A stretch of DNA of 64,000 nucleotides from NCBI RefSeq assembly GCF_000518205.1, contig NZ_JADD01000009.1, forward strand, positions 38,667 through 102,666, written 5' to 3'. A model generated the notes under the pieces. It worked only from the letters and a program-made list of their open reading frames with translations, was not told where the DNA came from and made no database searches. The number at the start of each line of letters is the position of its first letter. Position 1 is the stretch's first letter. The stretch comes from Hutsoniella sourekii ATCC 700629 (GTDB lineage Bacteria; Bacillota; Bacilli; Lactobacillales; Aerococcaceae). Position numbers and translations under genes: made by a program. Below, piece by piece: positions 8,935-17,672 of this stretch.

Positions 8935-11900
8935 CTATTCGAATTCAATCAATAAGTCACCGGCTTCAATTTGGTCTTTGACGTCGACATGGATGGCCTT
9001 AATGACACCGGCTTGAGGGGCTTGGACAGCAGATTCCATCTTCATCGCCTCTGTCACCATCAAGACTTGACCTTGTTCCACTGAATCACCAACAGACACT
9101 TCTACTTTATAGACTGATCCGGGCATCTGGCAGGCAATATGTTTTGGATTGGCTTTATCAGCTTTAGGTTTAATAGCTAAGTGAGTATCGGCTGATAAAT
9201 CTTGGACTTCCACCGTCTCAGGCATACCATTCAAGTTGAAGTAGACATTCCGTAGGCCGTTTTCCTTAACGGGACCAATACTGGTCAATTCAATCAAGAG
9301 GGATTTACCAGGCTCCAAGTCAACAACAATCTTCTCATTCAAGTTCATCCCATAGAAGAAGGTTGGTGTTTCAACGTTGGTAACCTGACCAAATTCATCG
9401 ATGAAATCCAAAAAGTCCATGTAAACTTTCGGATAAATAGCGTAAGACAAACGACTGGTTTGGTCAATTTGCTTGTAGAGACGGTCGGCTAGAATCTGGT
9501 CATTGGCTTGGAAATCATAGGCTTCTAAGCGCTCGCCTGGTCGGCTAGTATAAGTAGGTTCACCCTTTAAGACGACAGCTTGCAATTCTTTGCTCATACC
9601 ACCAGCTGGTTGACCAATGTCTCCTCTGAAGAAGGAGATCACGGATTGTGGGAAGTCGAGTTGGGCTCCTTTTTCGATGACACTTTCTTCGTCCAGATCA
9701 TTTTGGACCATGAATAAGGCCATATCACCCACAATCTTAGAAGATGGAGTGACCTTGACGATGTCACCAAACAACAAGTTGACGCGGTGATACATATCAG
9801 TCACTTCGTCATAGCGGTCACCGAGGCCCACAGCCTCAGCTTGCATCTTCAAGTTAGAGTATTGGCCGCCTGGCATCTCATAGAGATAGTTCTTGGTCCA
9901 AGCATTCTTAATATCAGATTCAAATGGCGCATAATAGGACCGTGTCACTGACCAGTACTCTTGAAGGGCATCGTTAGCTTCCAAGTTGGTCTTCACATTA
10001 CGGTCTCTTCCTTGACGAGCATAGAACAAGGCATTAGCGTCCACTTGGGAGTTCTGACCAGACAAGGCAGCATTGGCCGTATCGACAATATCGGCCCCGG
10101 CATCAATAGCCCGTGAATAGGTTAACAAGGAATTACCACTCGTATCATGGCTATGTAGGTGAATTGGTATTTGAATTTCTTCCTTAAGGGCGGATACTAG
10201 CTGGTAGGCCGCTTCAGGCTTCAATAGTCCAGACATATCCTTAATGGCTAAGGTATGAACACCTAGAGCTTGAATCTCCTTGGCTAAATTAACATAGTAA
10301 TCCAAGGTATAAACCTTTGACCGTTCAGGATTCAAGATGTCCCCGGTATAACACATGGTCCCTTCGACCATCTTGCCAGTCTCTAGCGCCACTTCAATTG
10401 GAAGCTTTAAGGATTCCAACCAGTTCAAGGAGTCAAAAATTCGAAAAACATCAATTCCCTGACTAGCGCTAGTTTCAATAAAGGACTTGACCACATTATC
10501 CGGATAATTAGTATAGCCTACAGCGTTGGAAGCTCTTAAGAGCATTTGGAACGGAATATCCGGAATCGCTTGCCGTAAGCGAGTTAACCGGTCCCAGGCG
10601 CCTTCTTTTAAGAAGTTGTAGGCCACATCGAAGGTCGCCCCACCCCATACTTCTAGCGAGAAGTAGTCTCTTAGGGTTTCATTCATAAATGGAGCCACCT
10701 GTAGCATATCGGTGGTCCGAAGCCGAGTGGTTAAGACCGATTGATGCGCATCTCTCAATGTCGTATCAGTAAGCAGTGCCATTGGCTCTTCTTGAATCGC
10801 TCTCACTACAGCTTCAGGTCCTTCTTGATCGAGGATCTCCTTAAAGGTTCGGTCCTCTTCCTGGTGAGCTTCAAAGCGTTGGCCAATCGCATTAAAGGAT
10901 TCACGGTGAAGTCTTGGCGCTTGGGTCTTGATTTGTGGAACTTTACGCGTAGCAAACTTCGGCTTGTCCCCTTTTTCGATGCCGGGGAAACCATTAATGG
11001 TCACATTGGCAATATACTTGAGTAATTTAGTGCCTCGGTTTCTAGGGGGTATAAAGTCGAATAATTCTTGGTTGCTGTCGATAAAGGTCGTATCGTAGTC
11101 CCCTTCAATAAAGGTCGGGTGACGGAGAATATTCAGCAAGAAGCGAATATTAGTCTTAACCCCGACAATAGAGATTTCAGATAGGGCCCGAATCATCTTT
11201 TCGATGGTCTCCTTCTTGGTCATCGCACTCGTTGATAGTTTAACCAAGAGCGAGTCATAATAAGGGGAGACAATGGCCCCACCATAGGCATCGCCAGCAT
11301 CCAAGCGGATACCAAATCCACCCGGAGAGTTGTAACCAATAATTTTACCAGAATCCGGGGCAAAGTTATTTTGCGGATCTTCAGTGGTCACCCGGCATTG
11401 GATAGCATAACCGCGAGTACTAATCATTTCCTGCGATTTCATGCCAATAGCTTCACTGTCTAATCGTTGGCCATCAGCAATCAAGATTTGTGTCTTAACA
11501 ATATCGTAACCCGTAATCAGTTCCGTAATCGTATGTTCCACTTGAACTCTCGGGTTAACTTCAATAAAGAAGAACTCGTCACCAGAAACCAGAAACTCAA
11601 CCGTCCCAGCATTGACATAGCCAACGTGTTGCATCAGTTGAAGAGCTTCCTGACAAAGGGCTAGCCGCACATCATCACTCAATCCAAAGGATGGCGCCAC
11701 TTCCACTACCTTCTGATGGCGACGTTGAATCGAGCAGTCCCGTTCATACAGGTGAACCACTTGACCGTGTTGGTCGCCTAAAATTTGAACTTCAATATGC
11801 TTAGGATGATCAATATAACGCTCAACATATAGGGAAGGATCCCCAAAAGAGGTCATCGCCTCAGACTGGGCCCGTTGATAGGCTTCATCGATTTCTTCCA

Positions 11901-12429
11901 GGTCGCGGACAATCCGCATCCCCTTACCGCCTCCACCGCTAACGGCCTTAATAATAATGGGTAAGCCATGTTCTTCAGCAAAGGCCTTGACTTCATCAAC
12001 GCTGGCCACTGAACCATCACTACCAGGAACTACCCGTATACCGGCATCAATAGCCGTTTGACGAGCCCGGGTCTTGTTACCAAACATCTGTAAGTGTCTG
12101 ATTTCTGGCCCGATAAAGATAATCCCTTCTTCTTGACAGCGACGAGCAAAGGTCTCGTTCTCACTCAAGAAGCCGTACCCGGGGTGAATAGCGTCAACGT
12201 TCTTCTCCTTGGCCAAAGAGATAATGCCTTCAATATCTAAGTAGGCCGCTACGGGTTCTAACTCTTCTCCAATCAAGTAGGACTCATCAGCCTTCCGGCG
12301 GTGCAGGGCCCCGACATCTTCCTTGGAATAGATAGCAACTGTCTCTAAGGATAATTCCTTACAAGCCCGGATAATCCGTGTGGCAATCTCCCCCCGGTTA
12401 GCTATTAGTACTTTCTTAATTTGATTCAT
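8935..12429 (-). CDS. pyc: Pyruvate carboxylase
   Basis: A 1164-residue protein with the full pyruvate carboxylase order: biotin carboxylase (about 1-460; SGGGGKGMRI ATP loop, RDCSIQRRHQK), carboxyltransferase (about 550-830; TLLRDAHQS-type start reading TTLRDAHQSVLTTR, IHLHSHDTSGN) and a C-terminal biotinyl domain with the acceptor Lys at residue 1130 in EAMKMES. It makes oxaloacetate from pyruvate, bicarbonate and ATP, feeding aspartate synthesis in organisms with an incomplete citrate cycle. It follows the nuclease gene by 27 bp, and the CapA gene follows it. Slightly longer than the usual 1140-1150 residues, without an obvious insertion. Confidence 0.97.
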   Translation of the reverse strand: MNQIKKVLIANRGEIATRIIRACKELSLETVAIYSKEDVGALHRRKADESYLIGEELEPVAAYLDIEGIISLAKEKNVDAIHPGYGFLSENETFARRCQEEGIIFIGPEIRHLQMFGNKTRARQTAIDAGIRVVPGSDGSVASVDEVKAFAEEHGLPIIIKAVSGGGGKGMRIVRDLEEIDEAYQRAQSEAMTSFGDPSLYVERYIDHPKHIEVQILGDQHGQVVHLYERDCSIQRRHQKVVEVAPSFGLSDDVRLALCQEALQLMQHVGYVNAGTVEFLVSGDEFFFIEVNPRVQVEHTITELITGYDIVKTQILIADGQRLDSEAIGMKSQEMISTRGYAIQCRVTTEDPQNNFAPDSGKIIGYNSPGGFGIRLDAGDAYGGAIVSPYYDSLLVKLSTSAMTKKETIEKMIRALSEISIVGVKTNIRFLLNILRHPTFIEGDYDTTFIDSNQELFDFIPPRNRGTKLLKYIANVTINGFPGIEKGDKPKFATRKVPQIKTQAPRLHRESFNAIGQRFEAHQEEDRTFKEILDQEGPEAVVRAIQEEPMALLTDTTLRDAHQSVLTTRLRTTDMLQVAPFMNETLRDYFSLEVWGGATFDVAYNFLKEGAWDRLTRLRQAIPDIPFQMLLRASNAVGYTNYPDNVVKSFIETSASQGIDVFRIFDSLNWLESLKLPIEVALETGKMVEGTMCYTGDILNPERSKVYTLDYYVNLAKEIQALGVHTLAIKDMSGLLKPEAAYQLVSALKEEIQIPIHLHSHDTSGNSLLTYSRAIDAGADIVDTANAALSGQNSQVDANALFYARQGRDRNVKTNLEANDALQEYWSVTRSYYAPFESDIKNAWTKNYLYEMPGGQYSNLKMQAEAVGLGDRYDEVTDMYHRVNLLFGDIVKVTPSSKIVGDMALFMVQNDLDEESVIEKGAQLDFPQSVISFFRGDIGQPAGGMSKELQAVVLKGEPTYTSRPGERLEAYDFQANDQILADRLYKQIDQTSRLSYAIYPKVYMDFLDFIDEFGQVTNVETPTFFYGMNLNEKIVVDLEPGKSLLIELTSIGPVKENGLRNVYFNLNGMPETVEVQDLSADTHLAIKPKADKANPKHIACQMPGSVYKVEVSVGDSVEQGQVLMVTEAMKMESAVQAPQAGVIKAIHVDVKDQIEAGDLLIEFE

Positions 12430-12456
12430 CTTTGTAATTCCACCTTCCTATCTATC

Positions 12457-13092
12457 CTAGCGCCAAAGATTGACCCGGTCAGCCTGTGCAGCTTCTTGGC
12501 TTTTGCGTAGTAAGTTCTCATACGAATTATTAGGTGGGTAAACATACCGCACCTCTGCCAATCCCTGACGAACCAGGGCTTCATTAATCATCAGATCATC
12601 ACTATAAACATAAGCCAACAAGCGCTGGTACTTATCTGTAGCCGGTCCTCGATCTAATTCCAGATAGATCTGATTAGCCGATTCCAGTAATTCGCGGTTA
12701 CGCTCCTTGGCCACTAGCCCTAATTGCTTGCGTTTACTCGTTCCCGTCCGCAATTCGGGCGTATCAATGATTAAATAACGCACATCCACAATGTACCCAG
12801 CTAAGTCCACTTGAATGGTATCACCATCCTTGACTCGTTCGAGTTCAACTGGCAAGCGCATATGTCTCGGTAACACTTCATAATTGCTGCCATTAAAGTC
12901 ATAGGAAACCTGACTCCATTCATCCTGGGTAACAATATCGCCTTGATAATCAGTTTCCAACCATTCAGGAGCAAATATGGCAATGAGAACAACAATTATT
13001 ATCGTGATCAACCAATCTCGCCAGGTTCTTGGCCTCAGTGATGATTGACTTCTTTTATTTCTAATAACTATCGTCCCCAATCTAAGACCCAA
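12457..13092 (-). CDS. Membrane-anchored thermonuclease (SNase family)
   Basis: About 211 residues: a basic N-terminus, one membrane segment (WLITIIIVVLIAIF, about 28-42) and a staphylococcal-nuclease domain (about 80-211) with VKDGDTIQVD, RYLIIDTPE, a DKYQRLLAYV segment and a C-terminal NLW. These cover the Ca-binding Asp residues and the catalytic Arg region, so a secreted or surface nuclease for DNA/RNA is likely. The start is uncertain: the frame has no ATG and the reported start is TTG, without a clear Shine-Dalgarno; a TTG 12 bases further on is an alternative. It begins a probable nuclease-pyc-capA unit. Confidence 0.8.
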   Translation of the reverse strand: MGLRLGTIVIRNKRSQSSLRPRTWRDWLITIIIVVLIAIFAPEWLETDYQGDIVTQDEWSQVSYDFNGSNYEVLPRHMRLPVELERVKDGDTIQVDLAGYIVDVRYLIIDTPELRTGTSKRKQLGLVAKERNRELLESANQIYLELDRGPATDKYQRLLAYVYSDDLMINEALVRQGLAEVRYVYPPNNSYENLLRKSQEAAQADRVNLWR

Positions 13093-13165
13093 ATGAGAGG
13101 CCTATTAGCGTAAATTATAGCATATTAATTCAATTTTAGGGATAATAAAGTTGCTTTATTCTTAT

Positions 13166-13618
13166 TTATTTCTCATCTTTGGGAAGATTTTGATAGTCCA
13201 CTCGGGTTCCTAGGTTTTCCAACCAAGCAATGCGTCTCAGATCCTCTTGATTTAAGCTGACATCTTCATTGATGACTTGTACTTGACCACTTCCTTCGTA
13301 ATTAGCAATTACCAACCGTTTAATTGCTACACCCGTTCGCGCGAGCAAGAAGAGATCATCTAGATCCTTGAAGATCACCAGACCCTTCTGGTTGGATTTC
13401 AACCTAGCTAACTGATCATGGGCTTCTTCCAATGAATAACATCGAAGAATACGATCGCCCCCTAAATTCATTTCAATGAGTCCTTGTCTTAAATTATCTT
13501 GCGCTAATTGGTCATTAATGATGACGACAATCTCTGAATTAGCTTCTTGACACCACAATTGACCGACCTGACCGTGCGTAAAATAACGGTCGATTAATGC
13601 AATTTCTAGTTGTACCAC
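13166..13618 (-). CDS. Orphan PTS mannose/fructose/sorbose-family IIB protein
   Basis: 150 residues matching the PTSIIB_sorb fold (PF03830): LIDRYFTHGQVGQLW contains the conserved His (residue 15) that carries the phosphate, followed by IVVINDQLAQDN and LVIFKDLDDLFLLARTG, in the family positions. In sugar PTS systems IIB passes phosphate from IIA to the sugar bound by IIC/IID, but no IIA, IIC or IID gene lies nearby. Divergent from an AraC-type regulator across 159 bp, so it may be a phospho-sensor or a stranded partner of a PTS elsewhere. Family assignment is good; function is open. Confidence 0.75.
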   Translation of the reverse strand: MVQLEIALIDRYFTHGQVGQLWCQEANSEIVVIINDQLAQDNLRQGLIEMNLGGDRILRCYSLEEAHDQLARLKSNQKGLVIFKDLDDLFLLARTGVAIKRLVIANYEGSGQVQVINEDVSLNQEDLRRIAWLENLGTRVDYQNLPKDEK

Positions 13619-13777
13619 TAGTCCAACCCTTTCTCTATCAATCTACCTTATAGTGTAGGATAAGCCCGCCTCTGAATCAATTCAATTTTAGCAAAAATAC
13701 TCGCATCCTGATCAAAATATGATAAACTAGGTCTAAGTAAAAAAGATAAAATAAATTTTAAAAGGAGGTAGCATTCA

Positions 13778-14926
13778 TTGATTCGTTCGATAAAAGAATT
13801 AATAAATGTTAGTCCAGCTATTGATATTGACCATTCTGTTGTTAATAAAGACTCAAAAACTGGCCTGGTCCCTTTAAAAAACAATTTCACCAAAACCTTA
13901 TTCCTATTTAACGTCCCTGTTCGCTTGGCTCCTCAACAAGGCTTGGCTGCACTAGTCGTTGCCTCAAGCCTTGATCCATTGGTAACTGAAGTCTATTTAT
14001 TGGACCGACAAATCCGCCTCCAGGCCAATACTCCCTTCAACATGTTAAGTATGACGGGTCAGGACAGTATCTACCTATTAGCAGACAAGGCTAAACAACC
14101 GCGCCTGATCAAGCTAGATCAAACGATCTCCCTTGAACCAGCCACGGAATCCTTACAAGTCCAAGCAATCTATGATTTCCGCTCGACCTTAACCTTAAGT
14201 AAACATGAAGAAATTTTATACACCAGTAATTATTACCAAGTCTTGATTGCTAGTGACGGTGCCCTTGAAGTCCATGAAGGTCACAAGAAGCATCTAGTCA
14301 ACCGAAATGACTGCTATATTTTAGCCCCCTACTCCAAGGCAAGCATTCAACCTTCTAATCGAGCGAGTGTTCGCTATCTGTCAATCTGCTTGAACTTTAA
14401 CCAAGCGATCCAGGAATTAGTTGGCCGAGTTCACTCCTTAAATAACGCGGAACTCAAGGCACTGGTTAAAGCTCAAGAATTAGCCCAGCAAGAAAATCCG
14501 CGGATGGAATGGCTGAAGTTCTATTGCCAGTATCTCTTCCTGTCTCTAGCTTCAGGTGGAGAAGCCACTGTTAAATCAGACACAACCATCATGCAAGCCA
14601 ACCATGACCATGAATTATTAGAAGAAATGATTGCTTATATTCAGGATAATATCGAAACTAAACACGAAGTTAGCGATTTAGTGGAGCATTTTGACCTGTC
14701 GCGGTCAACCATCCAAGGGCTCTTTAATCATTACTTGGGTCAAAGTCCCAAGGACTATATTAACGATGTCCGAATGGAGAAAAGCAAACAACTGATCCGA
14801 AACTCACAGATGAACTTATCACAAATTTCTGAAAAACTAGGTTTTGGTTCCATTCAATACTTCTCCAGAGCCTTCAAGAAAAAATATAAGATCACCCCGT
14901 CCCATTATGCTAAGACCGTCCATTAA
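13778..14926 (+). CDS. AraC-family transcriptional regulator with cupin-like sensor
   Basis: 382 residues from a TTG start at 13778, supported by AAAGGAGG nine bases upstream. The C-terminal 100 residues carry the two helix-turn-helix motifs of AraC/XylS (DLVEHFDLSRSTIQGLFNHY and ISEKLGFGSIQYFSRAFKKK). The middle region (about 140-220) looks like an AraC-type cupin sensor (LEVHEGHKKHLVNRNDCYIL), and there is an extra N-terminal 110 residues I do not recognise. It is divergent from the orphan PTS IIB gene, which it may control. Followed by a long structured hairpin ending in a U-run. Confidence 0.85.
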   Translation: MIRSIKELINVSPAIDIDHSVVNKDSKTGLVPLKNNFTKTLFLFNVPVRLAPQQGLAALVVASSLDPLVTEVYLLDRQIRLQANTPFNMLSMTGQDSIYLLADKAKQPRLIKLDQTISLEPATESLQVQAIYDFRSTLTLSKHEEILYTSNYYQVLIASDGALEVHEGHKKHLVNRNDCYILAPYSKASIQPSNRASVRYLSICLNFNQAIQELVGRVHSLNNAELKALVKAQELAQQENPRMEWLKFYCQYLFLSLASGGEATVKSDTTIMQANHDHELLEEMIAYIQDNIETKHEVSDLVEHFDLSRSTIQGLFNHYLGQSPKDYINDVRMEKSKQLIRNSQMNLSQISEKLGFGSIQYFSRAFKKKYKITPSHYAKTVH

Positions 14927-14953
14927 TCGAGCTAATGTAAAATAATCCAAATA

Positions 14954-15081
14954 ATTCCCTCAGCAGTAGTCACTTGATACTAGACTCTGTTGCTTTAGCA
15001 ACTTAGAGCCTCAGTAGGCAAGGCGCTAGACGTGCATCCGCACTCTAGTCCACTACAGCTGAGGGAATATTAGATTTTTTT
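14954..15081 (+). terminator. Large structured terminator (about 115-nt hairpin) after the AraC gene
   Basis: ATTCCCTCAGC-AGTAG (14954-14969) pairs with CTAC-A-GCTGAGGGAAT (15053-15068), and inside it ACTAGA pairs with TCTAGT and GTTGC with GCAAC. TTTTTTT follows at 15074-15080 on the plus strand. It is far larger than a normal terminator, so it could also be a small structured RNA. Confidence 0.6.
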
Positions 15082-15126
15082 GGCTTTATATTTTGTTGAT
15101 TCAACAATTAGCTCAGGTAATAGCTC

Positions 15127-15846
15127 TTAATAATTGGCATTATGAATAACCTCGGTGACGTCGTCATCATCTTCCAAGGCGTCAACCAGCTGTTCCAACT
15201 TCTCGCTAGCTTCTGGGCTAATATCAATAGTAATATTTGGAATCATGGTCAATTCTGCCCGCGCTAAGGTGAAATCTTTCTCTAATTGGTCTCTAACGCT
15301 AGCAAGGTCAGTGGGTTCAGTGTAGATTTCAAAGACTTCCTCTTCGACATTCATATCTTCAGCCCCTGCTTCCAATACGGCCATTAACATTTCATCTTCA
15401 TCTACTTCAAGACCTTCTCGTTCGATGACAATATAACCTTTGCGATCAAATTGGAAAGAAACGGATCCCGTCTCACCCATGTTACCATGGTTCTTGCCAA
15501 AGGTCGAACGAACATTGGCACTGGTCCGGTTATGGTTGTCTGTTAAGCCGTAAACAATGATTCCAACACCTTCTGGGCCATAGCCTTCATAGACAACCTC
15601 ATCAAAGTCATCGCCAACATTCGGATCGGTGGCTTTCTTGATGGCACGGTTGATATTGTCTTTAGGCATATTTTCAGCCCGTGCTTTGTCTAATACCATC
15701 CGTAAGGCTGGATTCATTTCAGGGTCTTCCCCTTGTTTAGCTGCCACATAAATTTCTCGTGACAATTTTTGGAAGATTTTTCCTCGCTTGGCATCTTGGG
15801 CTCCCTTGCGTTGCTTAATATTGTTCCATTTAGAATGTCCTGCCAT
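15127..15846 (-). CDS. YebC/PmpR family regulatory protein
   Basis: 240 residues starting MAGHSKWNNIKQRKGAQDAK, the unmistakable N-terminus of YebC/TACO1 proteins. The ATG at 15844-15846 has ATAGGAG upstream; 32 further upstream codons in frame are not part of the family. Family members act either as transcriptional regulators or in helping ribosomes through difficult (proline-rich) sequences. Full length with the acidic C-terminus (LEDDDDVTEVIHNANY) typical of Firmicutes. It ends about 50 bp from the large hairpin of the convergent AraC gene and stands downstream of the trpXYZ-type genes. Confidence 0.95.
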   Translation of the reverse strand: MAGHSKWNNIKQRKGAQDAKRGKIFQKLSREIYVAAKQGEDPEMNPALRMVLDKARAENMPKDNINRAIKKATDPNVGDDFDEVVYEGYGPEGVGIIVYGLTDNHNRTSANVRSTFGKNHGNMGETGSVSFQFDRKGYIVIEREGLEVDEDEMLMAVLEAGAEDMNVEEEVFEIYTEPTDLASVRDQLEKDFTLARAELTMIPNITIDISPEASEKLEQLVDALEDDDDVTEVIHNANY

Positions 15847-15953
15847 ATCTTCACTCCTATAACTTATAAAGTATTGTAACATGACTAGTATAGCAGATTG
15901 GCTAGCCCTTGACAAACCGCTTGATGGCAAAGTTTCAATCACTTAAATCTAGT

Positions 15954-16724
15954 TTATAGAACCAGGGATTCTAATTCCTCATAGAGCTCACCAGCTGATA
16001 GTTTTTGAATTTGATCTTTCTGGTAGATCTTTTGGATACTTCCCTGATGCATCAAGAGAATCCGGTCACTGTAAGTGAGGGCATCTTGTAGATGGTGGGT
16101 AATCATCAAGGTTGTCAAACCTTGCGATTGGATCATTTCTTGAGTCATCTCCATGACCTGGCGGGCAGTTCTTGGATCTAGAGCCGCTGTATGTTCATCC
16201 AAGAGTAGGAGCTTGGGGCGCTTCAAGGTGGCCATCACTAGGGATACCGTCTGTCTTTGGCCACCTGATAAATATTCGATGGGAACATCCAAGCGTTTCT
16301 CTAAGTCCAAGCGGAAGCCAGCTAGGTAGTCATGCATGGCTTGATAATTATCGTTGGTTAGAGACCGGCCAAATCGCCGAGCTTCGCCCCGTTTTTGGGC
16401 CAGCATTAAGTTCTCAAATACCGTCATCCGTGGAGCCGTTCCCATAGAAGGATTTTGGAAGACGCGACCAATGAATTCAGCTGTCTGGACCTGGTTGAGT
16501 CCATCGACGCGAATGCCGTCCAAGTAGATTTCACCTTGGTCGATGGGAATCTGCCCACTCAAGCAATTAAATAAGGTCGACTTGCCAGCACCATTGGTTC
16601 CAATCACAGAAACCACTTCTCCTTGACCCAAGGTAAGATTAACATCACTTAGACCGCGAATCGTCTCCCCCGTCTTGGATTGGAAAGCCTTGGAAACTTG
16701 GCGCATTTCAACTTGTTCTTGCAT
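15954..16724 (-). CDS. trpZ: ABC transporter ATPase, TrpZ type
   Basis: 256 residues with Walker A GTNGAGKST, signature YLSGGQRQ, Walker B LLLDEHTAALD and an H-loop THHLQD. It is the ATP-binding subunit of a BcaA/ABC_sub_bind-type importer, the same family as Streptococcus TrpZ. It overlaps nothing but sits 2 bp from the permease stop, so translation is probably coupled. Tryptophan is the inferred substrate from the gene order (binding protein, permease, ATPase) and from the Trp codons in the leader upstream; the ATPase alone does not show specificity. Confidence 0.85.
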   Translation of the reverse strand: MQEQVEMRQVSKAFQSKTGETIRGLSDVNLTLGQGEVVSVIGTNGAGKSTLFNCLSGQIPIDQGEIYLDGIRVDGLNQVQTAEFIGRVFQNPSMGTAPRMTVFENLMLAQKRGEARRFGRSLTNDNYQAMHDYLAGFRLDLEKRLDVPIEYLSGGQRQTVSLVMATLKRPKLLLLDEHTAALDPRTARQVMEMTQEMIQSQGLTTLMITHHLQDALTYSDRILLMHQGSIQKIYQKDQIQKLSAGELYEELESLVL

Positions 16725-16726
16725 TC

Positions 16727-17620
16727 TTAGGCTCCTTTCTTGTGACTAGATTGCCCTTGAGTCAACTTACGCTTAACAGTTGGAAAGGCTAAGAAGACGG
16801 CTAAGACTAAAGCTGATACCAGTCTAAAGTCATTCGGATTAAAGCCTAAGCGCAAGACAAAGACCAGAATCAGGCGATAAATAATCGCTCCAAAGACAAT
16901 GGACACTAGGCGTAAGGACAAAGTTAATTGCTTGCGGAAGAGGACTTCCCCGATAACAATTGAAGACATAGCAACAACGACCGTTCCGCTTCCCATGGAG
17001 ATATCTGAGAAACCGTTATCTTGGGCGACCAAGGCCCCACTTAAGGCAATTAGACCATTAGCTAACATCAAGGCGATTCGCTTCATTTGATTGGCCGGAA
17101 TACCTAGTGACCGAGCCATAACTTCATTATCACCGGTCGCAATAATAGATTGACCGAGATCCGTTTTAAAGAAGTAATTAAGAGTTAGAATAATCACTAA
17201 AACAACCAGCCCACCCAATAAATATTGACGCAACAAGGCAGAGTCCAATTGATTGGCCAGTTGGTCATAGACCGTCTCAAACCCTCTCAAACTCAAGTTT
17301 GGCCGTCCCATAATTCTCAAGTTGATCGAATAGAGTCCGGTTAATGAGATAATCGAACTTAAAAGGCCCGGTATCTCGAAGAAAGTAGTCAGGAAGCCAG
17401 TAATCCAACCGGCAAACATCCCGGCAAAAATAGCAAGAAAAGTTGCTAGAAACGGATTCATTCCTGTCGTAATTAGATAAACGCCACTGGCTGCCCCCAT
17501 GGTAAAGGAAGCTTCACTGGTCAAATCGGCAAAGTTCAAAATACGAAAACTGATGTAAAGGCCGATTCCCATCACACTCCAGAGAACCCCCTGGCCGATT
17601 GCACTTAAATATACTTGCAT
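16727..17620 (-). CDS. trpY: ABC transporter permease, TrpY type
   Basis: 297 residues with about eight or nine hydrophobic segments, of the branched-chain-amino-acid-like permease family (BPD_transp_2) that pairs with ABC_sub_bind binding proteins. Conserved features include the EASFTMGAASG stretch near residue 36 and a GDNEVMARSLGIP cytoplasmic loop near residue 160 of the type that contacts the ATPase. It lies between the ATPase gene (2-bp gap) and the binding-protein gene (52-bp gap) and should form the membrane channel of the importer. Confidence 0.85.
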   Translation of the reverse strand: MQVYLSAIGQGVLWSVMGIGLYISFRILNFADLTSEASFTMGAASGVYLITTGMNPFLATFLAIFAGMFAGWITGFLTTFFEIPGLLSSIISLTGLYSINLRIMGRPNLSLRGFETVYDQLANQLDSALLRQYLLGGLVVLVIILTLNYFFKTDLGQSIIATGDNEVMARSLGIPANQMKRIALMLANGLIALSGALVAQDNGFSDISMGSGTVVVAMSSIVIGEVLFRKQLTLSLRLVSIVFGAIIYRLILVFVLRLGFNPNDFRLVSALVLAVFLAFPTVKRKLTQGQSSHKKGA

Positions 17621-17672
17621 AATCTACTCCTAACTAAACAACCAGGCCCCAAAGGGACCTGGCAGTCATCTT

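Noticed and set aside
13619..13777. Promoters for the IIB and AraC genes
   Set aside because: Possible -10 sequences are present (TATGAT at 13718-13723; TACACT on the minus strand), but -35 matches are poor, so none is listed.
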